The notes: generated by a model not told the origin, from the letters alone. Shown: positions 30,441-39,265, counted from the stretch's first letter. The stretch: 64,000 bases of DNA from an uncultured Coriobacteriales bacterium (GCA_934646835.1 CAKUES010000005.1:62001-126000), one strand, 5' to 3'. Translations and numbers: made by a program.

Positions 30441-31760
30441 TTACTTGTTGTTGAGGTCCGTCCTGATCGTCATTCCCTCTGTCAAAGACACGCCCTGGAT
30501 GACCAAGCGGCCATCCTCCAAGGTGCCGAGCTGGGTGACGCCGTACTGCTTCACCGTGCTCTTGTCGACAATGGCCTCGACGTAGGCGCCGGAGTTGTTC
30601 GAGCCCACGGCGCTGGCCGGGACATAGTACACCGCACCGTAATCCTGGATGCTGATCTGCGCGCTCGCGCTCATGCCGATCTTGAGCTTGGAGTCGGGCT
30701 TACCGATCGACAAGGTGACGTTGTAGCTCGCACCGCTGCCGCTGCCGTCGCTCATCGCAGACGCACTGCCCTGACTGGACGCAGCGTCGCTTCCCTGCGG
30801 AGCCTCCTCGCCCTTGTCGCCAACGGGGGTGTCAGCCACGCGCAGCACCGTTGCAGACAGTTTCAACTCCGGAAGCGCAGAGCAAGTGACGGTCGCCTTC
30901 TGGCCTTTGACGATGTTGGATATCTGGCCTTCCGGCACCTCCACCACCGCGACGATGTCCTTGGTGTCGATGATCTTCATCGCGGCCTTGTCGCTTGAGG
31001 AGGAAACCGCCGCACCTTTATCGATGGCAAGCGAGTCGATCGTCCCCGCAGCCGTCGCCTTGACGGTAAGCTTGGACTCCTTCTTGGTGGCCTTCTTGTA
31101 CGCTGCCTTGGCAGACGCCGTGTTCTGCGCCGCCTTCTTCTGATTCTTCTCGAGCGCGTCAACCGTTTCCTGAGCGGACTCGACGCTTGCCTGGGCCGCG
31201 TTGATGGCCGCCTTGTAGGGTTCCTCGTCCAACACGTAGTCGGGGTCGTCTTCTTGGCGCTCCTGCGCGTCCTCGCGCGCGTTCTCGAGGGCTACCTGGG
31301 CCTTGGCAAGGGCCTTTTGCGCTGTCCTGAGCTTGGTCTTTGCCGCGTTGCAGGACTTGGTCGCGTCCTTTTCCTCGTCCTGTGCGTCGACATAGGCGTT
31401 AAGCGTCGTGCTCACATTCGCGGTAATGTCATCGTTTTTGAGGGTGAAGAGGATGTCGCCCTTCTTGACCGCGTCTCCCTCCTTCACGGCAACGTTCACA
31501 ACGGAGCCATCAACCTCCGCGCGGACGATGGTCGTGCTGCCAGATTGCAGCGCACCTGCAGCCTCGAGCTTGCTCGAATAGGACTCGGTCACAAGCTGCA
31601 TCGTCTGGTACTCGTCGACAGAGCGAACATACCCCGCGAACGCGCGCGTGAACACATAACTGCCACCGCCAAAGATAAGCAGGGCGACGAGGAAAACCGC
31701 AGCCAGAGTGACTCCCATCTTGCGGTCGATCTTCTTTTGCTTCTCGCGTGATGTTGACAT
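30441..31760 (-). CDS. HlyD-family membrane fusion (efflux adaptor) protein
   Basis: 439 residues; GGAGG lies just before ATG 31760. One N-terminal membrane span (about 17-40) leads to an outside region. A biotinyl-lipoyl-like half motif (VRAEVDGSVVNVAVKEGDAVKKGDIL) is followed by a long Ala/Lys/Glu coiled-coil hairpin (about 110-215), then the second half (TVKATAAGTIDSLAIDKGA) and beta-barrel segments with a Ser/Gly-rich insertion. Such adaptors usually work with an ABC or RND transporter, e.g. MacB. None is encoded next to it here. It is in the same direction as, and just upstream of, the t6A fusion gene. Confidence 0.87.
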   Translation of the reverse strand: MSTSREKQKKIDRKMGVTLAAVFLVALLIFGGGSYVFTRAFAGYVRSVDEYQTMQLVTESYSSKLEAAGALQSGSTTIVRAEVDGSVVNVAVKEGDAVKKGDILFTLKNDDITANVSTTLNAYVDAQDEEKDATKSCNAAKTKLRTAQKALAKAQVALENAREDAQERQEDDPDYVLDEEPYKAAINAAQASVESAQETVDALEKNQKKAAQNTASAKAAYKKATKKESKLTVKATAAGTIDSLAIDKGAAVSSSSDKAAMKIIDTKDIVAVVEVPEGQISNIVKGQKATVTCSALPELKLSATVLRVADTPVGDKGEEAPQGSDAASSQGSASAMSDGSGSGASYNVTLSIGKPDSKLKIGMSASAQISIQDYGAVYYVPASAVGSNNSGAYVEAIVDKSTVKQYGVTQLGTLEDGRLVIQGVSLTEGMTIRTDLNNK

Positions 31761-31823
31761 CTCGCCTCCGTAGGAAAATGAGCACAGATATCAGAATTAT
31801 ATTCCAGTCAAGGGCAAAGCGAT

Positions 31824-31853
31824 AAAAAAGCCCGCCATTCAAAACGGCGGGCT
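31824..31853 (-). terminator. Rho-independent terminator of the XRE regulator gene
   Basis: Minus-strand AGCCCGCC-GTTTTGAAT-GGCGGGCT followed by TTTTTTA; starts 25 bases after the stop codon. Confidence 0.88.
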
Positions 31854-31877
31854 GGGCAAGCACAAGCTGGGAGAGAG

Positions 31878-32192
31878 CTAGCGGCAGTTGTCGAGGACCC
31901 GGGTGAGGTCGGCGAGCTGTTGCTCGGAGAGCCGATCGACATTGGCGACCACCACGTCGACGGCATGGCCGAGCTCTTCCTGGGCGACTTGCTCGTCAGA
32001 GATGAAATACGAGATCGGCATGTCGAGAACCTCTGCCATTGAGCGCAGCGACTCGATGTTCGGGCGGCGCTTGCCATGGATGTAGAGGCTTACGGAAGCC
32101 TGCGAGAAACCGGCGCGCTGCGCGAACTGCGCTTGGGTCAGCCCCCTCTCCTTGAGAAGCATTTCAATCTTCTGACCAAGGTCAGATGTCAT
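31878..32192 (-). CDS. XRE-family helix-turn-helix transcriptional regulator
   Basis: 104 residues; GAGGAAAAG precedes ATG 32192. Residues 6-60 form a typical Cro/C1-type HTH (LLKERGLTQAQFAQRAGFSQ then ASVSLYIHGKRRPNIESLRS). The C-terminal ~40 residues (QVAQEELGHAVDVVVANVDR) are helical, perhaps for dimerisation. It is transcribed alone between two terminators/repeat remnants, upstream of the HlyD-like gene. Its target is unknown. Confidence 0.9.
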   Translation of the reverse strand: MTSDLGQKIEMLLKERGLTQAQFAQRAGFSQASVSLYIHGKRRPNIESLRSMAEVLDMPISYFISDEQVAQEELGHAVDVVVANVDRLSEQQLADLTRVLDNCR

Positions 32193-32296
32193 CTTTTCCT
32201 CACAACCACTCGGTAAAACTGCAGTCTGTCCATCATCGCAATTAATACCTCTCGAATCAACATTGTTTAGGAGGTTTTATCGGATGATTCCCACAT

Positions 32297-32332
32297 CCAG
32301 GGAAGTGCTGATTAGTACGGGGTTTATAGGAC
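32297..32332 (-). mobile_element. MITE-like repeat remnant (copy G)
   Basis: CCAGGGAAGTGCTGATTAGT followed by ACGGGGTTTATAGG aligns with the right terminal repeat of the family in reverse orientation (CTAGGGAAACGCTGATTAAtgcaaggtttatgg). The central hairpin and other end are missing. It lies in the 222-base gap between the XRE regulator and the DnaJ-like gene, which has no other feature. Confidence 0.5.
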
Positions 32333-32414
32333 GCAACAGCCTCCCACCCTCACGCAGACAGCATCTCCCCAAGCAAAAGAAAAGCGGCGAGGTCTCCCCC
32401 ACCGCTTGGCCTCG

Positions 32415-33260
32415 CTATGTTGTCGCGCCTTGGACGCTGCCCGTCGAGACGCCGGTTGCAGAGCCATAGGAACCTTGGCTGCCTGCAGAGGGACCGCCGA
32501 CAGAGCCCGCATCCCCGCTTTGACCGCCAGAGCCCTGACCCGCACCGCCCGAGTAAGCATCACCTTGCCCGCTGTCCGACGAGTCGCCGTTGTCATAGGT
32601 CTGGCTGTACTGGCTCTGCGGGACGGTGTAGACCCTCGAATGTCCGTAGAGCAAGTTGGAGCAACCGCCCAAGAGCATGTTGAGCAGGATGTTGATGATG
32701 AAAAACGCGAGAACCCAGGTCAGGCAGCCGCCGCCGACAAAGGTCGTGCGACGCTGGCGGCTTTGCTGCTGTTGTTGCTGCTGACGCTGGTACTGCTGCT
32801 CGTAGTAGCCGGACGAGGACTGAGCGCCCGTCGAGCCCGTGCCCTGCTGGTTGCCGTACCAGCTGCGGAAGAGGTCCTCGAAAGGATCGTAGTACTCGCC
32901 GTTGGGACCGTTGCCATCGACGCGCGTGTAGCGACCCGTGACAGGGTCGTAGGTATAGGTCGCACGTCCGCTGTAGCCACCCGCACCGGACTGGCCGGCG
33001 TATGGATTGCCCCCCGCATACGGGTTGCCGCCCGCATAGGGGTTGCTCGCCTGCTGGCGGGCCCTGGGTCCGTAGGGCGTGCCGTTGTTGATGGAGTCGT
33101 AGGCTGCGTTGACCTCGGCCATCTTCTTAGCGGCTTCCTCATCCCCAGGATTGAGGTCGGGATGGTATTTCTTCGCCAGCTTGCGATAGGCCTTCGTCAC
33201 CTCTTCTTTGGAGGCGCCGTCGTCCAAGCCAAGTACTCTGTAAGGATTTGTCTCTGCCAT
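32415..33260 (-). CDS. DnaJ-domain membrane protein
   Basis: 281 residues from ATG 33260; no clear ribosome site. Residues 4-60 are a J domain: [20 protein letters not shown], with the HPD triad in KYHPDLNPG. Then come NPYAGG repeats (three copies), a [14 protein letters not shown] segment, a poly-Gln stretch, one transmembrane segment ([20 protein letters not shown]) and a Gly/Ser/Gln-rich tail of ~90 residues. The Cys-rich zinc domain of true DnaJ is absent. The J domain would recruit DnaK to the membrane; clients are unknown. Confidence 0.88.
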   Translation of the reverse strand: MAETNPYRVLGLDDGASKEEVTKAYRKLAKKYHPDLNPGDEEAAKKMAEVNAAYDSINNGTPYGPRARQQASNPYAGGNPYAGGNPYAGQSGAGGYSGRATYTYDPVTGRYTRVDGNGPNGEYYDPFEDLFRSWYGNQQGTGSTGAQSSSGYYEQQYQRQQQQQQQSRQRRTTFVGGGCLTWVLAFFIINILLNMLLGGCSNLLYGHSRVYTVPQSQYSQTYDNGDSSDSGQGDAYSGGAGQGSGGQSGDAGSVGGPSAGSQGSYGSATGVSTGSVQGATT

Positions 33261-33398
33261 AGTGTGGTTAAGTTTACCGTCACCTGCTGAAAATAGTCTG
33301 AACACGCTGCCACGGCTTGGCAACGATGAGATGGCGTTGTTGTGGAGAAGCGCTGCTCAAAGCCTTTGCAGCAAGGGCCCTCCAAAGTGCCTGCATCC

Positions 33399-33518
33399 CT
33401 AGAAGAAGCAGCGATTGATGCAAGGCCCATGGGGAGGGACTTCGGTCACTCCCCTACGTGACAAGCAGTTTTGCCAATCGTACGCAGCGGGCATTTGCTT
33501 TAATCAACGTTTCCCTAG
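33399..33518 (-). mobile_element. MITE-like repeat, copy D (120 bp)
   Basis: Begins CTAG-AAGAAGCAGCGATTGATGC and ends ...TTTAATCAACGTTTCCCTAG. The centre is GGGAGGGACTTCGGTCACTCCC, a variant hairpin. The right CTAG (33515-33518) includes the stop codon of tsaE (33515-33517 on the minus strand). The remaining gap to the DnaJ-like gene (33261-33398) has no gene. Confidence 0.75.
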
Positions 33519-33940
33519 CCGCAGTTCTCCTCGACGCTGATCACGCGCGTCCCGTCGTCGGCAACGCGGATATCGACATGGGTGTAGCCCTCGGGCAAGG
33601 CATCGGGGAACTTGTCGCCCCACTCCACCAGGTTGACCGCACCGCTCTCTGTGAGGCCGTACCAGTCGACGTCCTCGAGCTCCCAATCCTCCTCGAGACG
33701 GTAAAGGTCCCAGTGAAGCAAGGTGAGCCGTGCGCCCTCGTACTCCTCGACGATGGCGAAGGTCGGGCTTGTCACCTCGTCAGTGATACCAAGCTCGGCA
33801 GCAAAGCCCTTGGTGAAGTGGGTCTTGCCGGCACCAAGGTCGCCCGTGAGGACGATGCAGTCATCCGGACGCGCTTCGACCGCAAGCGCAGCGCCGGCAG
33901 CCATGGTCTCCTCCACGCTGTGGGACAAAAACTCTCTCAT
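33515..33940 (-). CDS. tsaE: tRNA threonylcarbamoyladenosine biosynthesis ATPase TsaE
   Basis: 141 residues. Walker A GDLGAGKTHFTKG (about 33-45), then EVTSPTFAIVEEY and LLHWDLYRL, all typical of TsaE (YjeE). It hydrolyses ATP in the TsaB-TsaD-TsaE complex that makes t6A37 on tRNA. It overlaps the upstream glycosylase gene by 4 bases. Its TAG stop codon is formed by the terminal CTAG of MITE copy D, yet the length is normal, so the element does not appear to have truncated it. Confidence 0.95.
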   Translation of the reverse strand: MREFLSHSVEETMAAGAALAVEARPDDCIVLTGDLGAGKTHFTKGFAAELGITDEVTSPTFAIVEEYEGARLTLLHWDLYRLEEDWELEDVDWYGLTESGAVNLVEWGDKFPDALPEGYTHVDIRVADDGTRVISVEENCG

Positions 33941-34527
33941 TCATCCTCCTGGGCATGCTCGTCAAGGTGGCTATCGCGATCAAGCAGGGACTTGAGCAAG
34001 TCGAAGTCCGCGGCGATCGCGTCGACCTTGGAGCGGTCGTAGATTGCAGCTGCGGGGTGAAACATCGGGATCACCCGCAAGGGGCCGGCGGCGTGGACAC
34101 GACCGCGCAGGCCGGTGATGCCCTCGGTCGTGTTGAGGACAAAGCGCGTGGCAAAGTTGCCGAGTGTGACGATGACCGTCGGATGGATGCTCGCCACCTG
34201 CTCGTGCAGCCACGGCGTGCAGGCCTCGATCTCATCCGTGCGCGGGTTGCGGTTCTTGGGGGGACGGCACTTGCAGATGTTGGCGATATAGATGTCGTCG
34301 CGCGAGATACCCACGCGCTCGAGCATCTCGTTGAGCAACTTGCCAGCCGCACCGACGAAGGGCTCGCCCTTGAGGTCCTCATTCTTGCCCGGGGCCTCGC
34401 CGATGAACATCACGCTCGCATGCGGGTTTCCCACCCCGAAGACGAGGTTATTGCGCGTTGCGGCGAGGTCGCACTTAGTGCAGCCGGCGCATGCAGCCTC
34501 GATCTCTGCCAGCGGGCGGGCCATCAT
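33937..34527 (-). CDS. Family 4-type uracil-DNA glycosylase with Fe-S cluster
   Basis: 196 residues. ATG 34527 overlaps the TGA of the upstream alr-like gene (ATGA). The iron-sulfur cysteines are seen in CAGCTKC (15-20 region) and in ICKCRPP, plus a further Cys in EIEACTPW. The active-site motif is GEAPGKNEDLKGEPFVG. It removes uracil from DNA. The gene is tightly coupled with alr-like and tsaE. Confidence 0.92.
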   Translation of the reverse strand: MMARPLAEIEAACAGCTKCDLAATRNNLVFGVGNPHASVMFIGEAPGKNEDLKGEPFVGAAGKLLNEMLERVGISRDDIYIANICKCRPPKNRNPRTDEIEACTPWLHEQVASIHPTVIVTLGNFATRFVLNTTEGITGLRGRVHAAGPLRVIPMFHPAAAIYDRSKVDAIAADFDLLKSLLDRDSHLDEHAQEDE

Positions 34528-35840
34528 CGATACACCTTCGGGAGTCGCAGGCCAAACATCGTCGTCACCTCGGCGCTGAGGGCGCCCAGCGCATCGGCCA
34601 TCGTCTCGCAGGCGAGCTCGTACTCGCCTTGCACGCCGATAATCACCACTTCGTCACCTTCCTGAGCCCCACCGTGGATGCCGGTAGTGGCGTAGTTGAG
34701 GGGTATCTCGATCATCATCTGGTTCATGCTGATGGCACCGACTTGGCTCACGGGCTTGCCCTGCCACAGCACCTTGAACCCGCAGCTTGTCAACTCGCGG
34801 CGGATGCCATCCGCGTAGCCGATAGGCAATGTCGCGATCTGGACGGGCCTGCCCACGCGATAATCGTACCCAAAGCCCACGCCCTCGCCCATCTGGGGCT
34901 CGATGACCTGGGAGACAACAGCTTTCACGCTCAACGCAGGCTTGAGGCTCACGTTCTGACCCGCATAAAGATCGGCGTCGAGGCCGTAGAGGCAGCTCCC
35001 CAAGCGCACCATGCTGTAGTGCAGCTGAGGATAGCGGTAGATGGCGAAGCTGTCCGCCGCGTGCACGATACCGGGATCGAAGCCGGCGGCGCGAATGGAG
35101 CCGAGCGCATCCTCGAAGCGGCGGCACTGCTCTGAGAAATCGAGCTGGTCGCGCGCATCGCTGACCGCAAAGCACGTGAAGGTACCCTCGTACTTGAGCG
35201 CGCGGTGGAAGCTAATGCCGCGAATGAAGTCACCGGCATCGAGGTAGAAGACGCCGTTGCGGTTCATGCCCGTGTTGACCTCGAGCTGGAAGGGGACCAC
35301 CTTGTTCTGGAGGTCGGCGAACTCCGCGAACTCGAGCGCGAACTCCGCCGAGTGGACGGCAGGCGTGAGGTCATAGGCCACGAGCAGGGGGATGGAGCGG
35401 GAGCAGGGCTGTGTGAGAAGCAAGATGGGGGCAGCGATACCCGCCTGCCTCAAGCGCACGCCCTCCTCTGGCGTGGCGACCGCGAGCCGGTCGACACCGG
35501 CATCGAGGGCGGCTTTGGCAATGCGGACGGCACCGTGTCCATACGCGTCCGCGCTGACGTCGGCGCACAAGAGCCGACGCGAGCCAGCGGCGCGCATGGC
35601 CTGCTTGACGTTGAAGGCGATGGCGGAGAGGTCGACCTCGACCCATGCGCCGCGGGGAAGCGTCGACAGCGAGTAATCCGGGCGCAGTCCCACGGAAGGA
35701 GCGCTGGCCGCCTCGTCGACGCCCGCGCCAAAGCTCAGCTGCCCGTCGCCCGAGTCGAACGGCGCGCTCTCGCGCATGCTCTTGCGCCCGCTTGTGCCGA
35801 CACGCGGCGCCGAGCCAAAGTAATTGACGGAATCCGCCAT
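34524..35840 (-). CDS. Alanine racemase-like protein lacking both catalytic residues
   Basis: 438 residues from ATG 35840 (GGAGGGGAGG upstream), with an ~60-residue N-terminal extension. The fold is clearly alanine racemase (ADAYGHGAVRIAKAAL, VNTGMNRNGV, MVRLGSCLYGLD, LPIGYADGIRR). The PLP-binding lysine of VVKADAYGHG is Ser here (DVSADAYGHG, residue 96, codon AGC). The second catalytic residue, Tyr of VSYGG, is Phe (GVGFGYDY, residue 323, codon TTT). The locus (glmS-acpS-nnrD-alr-...-tsaE) is the usual actinobacterial alr site. An intact alr is at 55221. It probably has a non-racemase role; it is conserved in frame with no stop. Confidence 0.85.
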   Translation of the reverse strand: MADSVNYFGSAPRVGTSGRKSMRESAPFDSGDGQLSFGAGVDEAASAPSVGLRPDYSLSTLPRGAWVEVDLSAIAFNVKQAMRAAGSRRLLCADVSADAYGHGAVRIAKAALDAGVDRLAVATPEEGVRLRQAGIAAPILLLTQPCSRSIPLLVAYDLTPAVHSAEFALEFAEFADLQNKVVPFQLEVNTGMNRNGVFYLDAGDFIRGISFHRALKYEGTFTCFAVSDARDQLDFSEQCRRFEDALGSIRAAGFDPGIVHAADSFAIYRYPQLHYSMVRLGSCLYGLDADLYAGQNVSLKPALSVKAVVSQVIEPQMGEGVGFGYDYRVGRPVQIATLPIGYADGIRRELTSCGFKVLWQGKPVSQVGAISMNQMMIEIPLNYATTGIHGGAQEGDEVVIIGVQGEYELACETMADALGALSAEVTTMFGLRLPKVYR

Positions 35841-35893
35841 GGAAACCTCCCCTCCTGAACTATTTTGCTCATGGTAGAGCATAACACCCGCAT

Positions 35894-36868
35894 TTAGCTA
35901 GAGCAGCCGGCCCGGCAACTCGCATCTGCCTGAGCCTTTGCAAGCTTTGGGGAAAGCGGCTCCAACGACCTGATCGCACGGGCCACGTACAGCGGCAAAT
36001 CCTCCGGCATCACGGAGGCAACGCCGAGCTCTAGCGCCGCCAGCGCACCCGCCCTGGCATGGAGCCAGACACCCAAGCACGCCGCGTCGAAGACCTCAAC
36101 CCCCTGGGCGAGCAGCGCGCCGACAATCCCGGAGAGGACATCCCCGCTACCCGCCTTGGCAAGCTCCGGTCCGCCGTCGACGATGACGCAGACCTCGCCA
36201 TCTGGGTTGGCGACATAGGTGTTGGGACCCTTGAGCACGACGACGCAAGCATATGCCGACGCAAGCTCGCAGGCGTCGAATGCCGGGTCGTTAACCTTGC
36301 GTCCCCCAAGCAAGTGCGACGCCTCGCCATGGTGCGGGGTCAACACCACAGGCGCCGCAGCCTCGCGTGCGGCAAGAAACGCCTCTTTATCGTGTGCGAC
36401 AAGCGTAAGGGCGTCTGCATCGACGACACCGCAGCGCGCACGCGCCTCGTCGCCAGCAAGAAACGCCAACAGGAACTCCCCCGCCGCAGGACTGCGGTCC
36501 AAACCGGGCCCCGCCACAAAGGCAGCGGCAGAGGCAAGCGCTCCTCGCGCTGCCTCGGCAGACGCTGCGCATAGGCAGCCGTCGTCTTCCGGCAAGGCCG
36601 CAACCGCTGTGCTCAGCAGATGCAGGTGCGCGCAGGCGGCCGCGCTTTGCGGGACGCAAAGGACGGTATAGCCGGCACCCGCCCGAGGCGCGGCCAGCGC
36701 CGCCATCACGGGAGCGGCAGGAAAGCGCGCGCTCCCGCCAAACACAGCGAGCTTGCCGCGCGGGTACTTGTTCGCCTCAGCGCTGACAACGGGCATCACA
36801 CGCGCAGCCTCATGAGCGCCGAAGACGCGCGGCTGGCCAGCCCCCACGCTATGCTCCGCGCTCTTCAT
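35894..36868 (-). CDS. nnrD: ADP-dependent (NAD(P)H-hydrate) dehydratase, NnrD type
   Basis: 324 residues from ATG 36868, overlapping acpS by 20 bases; GAGGAGGAG precedes it. Characteristic motifs: KYPRGKLAVFGGSARFPAAP, RAGAGYTVL, VVLTPHHGEASHLLG, VVLKGPNTYV and GSGDVLSGIVGALLAQG. It repairs hydrated NADH/NADPH in the cytoplasm. The N-terminal epimerase (NnrE) domain present in many fused proteins is absent. Cys-rich C terminus (CRAGCSS) is unusual but short. Confidence 0.9.
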   Translation of the reverse strand: MKSAEHSVGAGQPRVFGAHEAARVMPVVSAEANKYPRGKLAVFGGSARFPAAPVMAALAAPRAGAGYTVLCVPQSAAACAHLHLLSTAVAALPEDDGCLCAASAEAARGALASAAAFVAGPGLDRSPAAGEFLLAFLAGDEARARCGVVDADALTLVAHDKEAFLAAREAAAPVVLTPHHGEASHLLGGRKVNDPAFDACELASAYACVVVLKGPNTYVANPDGEVCVIVDGGPELAKAGSGDVLSGIVGALLAQGVEVFDAACLGVWLHARAGALAALELGVASVMPEDLPLYVARAIRSLEPLSPKLAKAQADASCRAGCSS

Positions 36869-37433
36869 CCGCTGGCTCCTCCTCATCTGCCTCGACCTCG
36901 TCGAGCATGCCGCGCAACTCCTTGAAGGCGTTGGCGATCTGCTGCTTGGGGCTGACGCGCTCCTCGGGCTGAGCAGGCTTGGTGGCCTCGCTCGTGGCGA
37001 TGGCGTTTGCAACCGCCGTGCTGTGCGTGCGACTCAGCGAGATAGGGATATCGATGATGTTGTTGGCCTCAGCGATCTCTGCCGCACGTCCGTGCAGCAA
37101 GGCGATCGGCTTGCCCTTTGCGTCATGGCCGACCTCGACGTCCGTGAAGCCGATGCCCTCTGCAAAGCCCGTGCCCAGCGCCTTGAGCACCGCCTCCTTG
37201 GCGGCGAAGTGCGTTGCATAGTGGATGGGCGGGTTGTGCTTTGCCTCACAGTAGGCACGCTCCGCCTCTGTGAACACGCGCTCCTTGAAGGCCGGCGTGC
37301 GCTCGAGGATCTCCTCGATGCGCGAGACCTCGACGATATCCACGCCCAGACCCGCGATAGGAACGACCGCCTGCACGTCGAGCAAGTCGTTGTCCTCGGG
37401 AATATCCACCTTGTCTTCGAAATCTTTCGCCAT
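36849..37433 (-). CDS. acpS: Holo-[acyl-carrier-protein] synthase AcpS with N- and C-terminal extensions
   Basis: 194 residues from ATG 37433, beginning 6 bases after the glmS stop, with GGAG 8 bases upstream. Typical AcpS is about 120 residues. The core lies at ~26-150: GLGVDIVEVSRIEEILERT with the metal-binding Asp, and YATHFAAKEAVLKALGTGF with the conserved FAAKEA motif. The extra ~25 N-terminal and ~50 C-terminal residues (acidic, EERVSPKQQIANAFKELRGM...) are of unknown role. It attaches phosphopantetheine from CoA to acyl carrier protein. Confidence 0.92.
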   Translation of the reverse strand: MAKDFEDKVDIPEDNDLLDVQAVVPIAGLGVDIVEVSRIEEILERTPAFKERVFTEAERAYCEAKHNPPIHYATHFAAKEAVLKALGTGFAEGIGFTDVEVGHDAKGKPIALLHGRAAEIAEANNIIDIPISLSRTHSTAVANAIATSEATKPAQPEERVSPKQQIANAFKELRGMLDEVEADEEEPADEERGA

Positions 37434-37438
37434 ATGCA

Positions 37439-39265
37439 CTACTCCACAGTCACGGATTTTGCCAGGTTGCGGGGGTGGTCCACGTCGCAGCCGCGCTTGA
37501 TGGCGACAGCGCGCGCAAGCAGTTGCAGAGGTACGCTCGCCGTGATGGCACTGAAGCACTCACGCACCGGCGGCACGTAGATAACGCAGTCCGCGATGTC
37601 GCATACGTCCTCGTCGCCCTCGGTCGCGACGGCGATAACCTTCGCCCCACGGGCGAGGACCTCCTGCACGTTAGAGAGCGTCTGCATGCGCGTCGAGTTC
37701 TCCGTCACCACCGCCACGACGGGAACCGTCTCGTCGATGAGCGCGATAGGGCCGTGTTTGAGCTCGCCGGCGGAGTACGCCTCCGCATGGAGATAGCTTA
37801 TCTCCTTGAGCTTGAGCGCGCCTTCATTGCACACAGTCGATGCAATGCCGCGCCCCACGTACATCGCGCTGTGGCAGTCTACAAGAAGCTGTGCCGCCTT
37901 GTCGATGGCAGAGGTGTCGGCGAGTATGTACTCAATCTGGGCGGAAGTCGCGCGCAACTCGTGGTAAAGGCTCACCACCTGGCGGCTCGACAGGCGCCCC
38001 TTACGCTGGGCGAGGAAGAGCGCGATGAGCGTCACGCAGGCGATCTGCGCGATAAAGCTCTTGGTTGCGGCGACGGATATCTCCATATTCGCCTTCACGT
38101 ACAGCGTACCGTCGCTCTCGCGCGTGATGCGGCTGCCCATGACGTTGGTGACGGCAAAGACACGCGCGCCCTTGCTGCGCGCGAGGCGCACAGCGGCGAG
38201 GGTGTCGGCGGTCTCACCAGACTGGGACAAGGCGATGACCAGCGTCGACGGTGTCACGATAGGGTTTCGGTAGCGAAACTCGCTGGCGACCTCGACGGTG
38301 GTAGGAATACGCGCCCAACCCTCGATAAGCTCGCGTGCGACCAGGCCCGCATGGTAGCTCGTGCCGCAGCCGATGATGTAGACCTTGTCGATCGCCTCGA
38401 TATCCTCCTGCGTGAGCTTGAGGTCCTCGAGGACGATCTTGTTGTCGCGCAGATGGCCAGCGACCGTGTCGCGCACAACGCGCGGTTGCTCGTGAATCTC
38501 CTTGAGCATGAAGTCAGGATAGCCGTTGCGCTCTGCGGCGTCCGTATCCCAGTCGATATGAGTGAGGGCGGGCTCGATGCGCTTGCCGTCGGCATCGAAG
38601 AACTCGACCTCACCGCGCTTGAGGACGGCCATCTGCCCATCCTCAAGGAAGACGACGTCGCGGGTGTACTCCATGATGGCGACCATATCGCTTGCAACCA
38701 AGCTCGATGTGCCGTCGCAGCCGACAACGATAGGGCTGTCCTTGCGCGTGACGACGATCTCATCGGGATGCTCGGCGCACATGGCGGCGATGCCATAGGC
38801 GCCTTGCAGCTGGGCAACCGTCTTGCGCATGGCCTCGGCCAGGTCGCCATCGTAGTAGCGCTCGAGGAGGTGCGCCACAGTCTCCGTGTCGGTCTCGCTG
38901 GCAAAGTGATGGCCCTGTTCCTTGAGCTCGTCGCGCAGGGCGGCGTAGTTCTCGATAATGCCGTTGTGCACGACGGCGATCTTTCCCGAACAATCGCGGT
39001 GGGGGTGCGCGTTTGTCTCACTCGGCTTGCCATGGGTGGCCCAGCGTGTGTGCCCGATGCCGCAGCTTGCCGGTAGGGACATGTCCTCGACAGCATCGGC
39101 AAGCTCTTGGACCTTGCCCACACGGCAGACAACCTCGAGACCGCACTTGCCGTCCGGCACCGCGATGCCCGCGCTGTCGTAACCGCGGTACTCGAGCTGG
39201 CGCAGGCCGCCGATCAAGACGTCCTTGGCGCACTTGTCACCTACGTATCCGACGATTCCACACAT
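37439..39265 (-). CDS. glmS: Glutamine-fructose-6-phosphate aminotransferase GlmS
   Basis: 608 residues from ATG 39265 (MCGIVGYVGDK), so Cys2 is exposed as the N-terminal nucleophile after Met removal; AAAGGAG is upstream. The glutaminase half has HTRWATHGKPSETNAHPH and NGIIENYAALRDEL. Two sugar isomerase domains follow (GCGTSYHAGLVARELIEG, SQSGETADTLAAVRLARSKG, AYSAGELKHGPIALID, ending HPRNLAKSVTVE). It makes glucosamine-6-phosphate for peptidoglycan. No ribozyme-like leader was noticed in the ~100-base upstream gap. Confidence 0.97.
   Translation of the reverse strand: MCGIVGYVGDKCAKDVLIGGLRQLEYRGYDSAGIAVPDGKCGLEVVCRVGKVQELADAVEDMSLPASCGIGHTRWATHGKPSETNAHPHRDCSGKIAVVHNGIIENYAALRDELKEQGHHFASETDTETVAHLLERYYDGDLAEAMRKTVAQLQGAYGIAAMCAEHPDEIVVTRKDSPIVVGCDGTSSLVASDMVAIMEYTRDVVFLEDGQMAVLKRGEVEFFDADGKRIEPALTHIDWDTDAAERNGYPDFMLKEIHEQPRVVRDTVAGHLRDNKIVLEDLKLTQEDIEAIDKVYIIGCGTSYHAGLVARELIEGWARIPTTVEVASEFRYRNPIVTPSTLVIALSQSGETADTLAAVRLARSKGARVFAVTNVMGSRITRESDGTLYVKANMEISVAATKSFIAQIACVTLIALFLAQRKGRLSSRQVVSLYHELRATSAQIEYILADTSAIDKAAQLLVDCHSAMYVGRGIASTVCNEGALKLKEISYLHAEAYSAGELKHGPIALIDETVPVVAVVTENSTRMQTLSNVQEVLARGAKVIAVATEGDEDVCDIADCVIYVPPVRECFSAITASVPLQLLARAVAIKRGCDVDHPRNLAKSVTVE

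Noticed and set aside
28089..30998. Very long open reading frame on the plus strand (969 codons) opposite the t6A fusion gene
   Set aside because: It is the antisense shadow of a GC-rich gene: no ribosome site, no protein motifs, extreme Ala/Arg/Val content. The same holds for long plus-strand frames at 1079-2830, 5581-7566, 43093-45360 and 50230-52434.
33515..33940. tsaE truncated by the MITE insertion
   Set aside because: The protein has normal length (141 residues) and complete motifs, so the stop is in the expected place even though it overlaps the element end.
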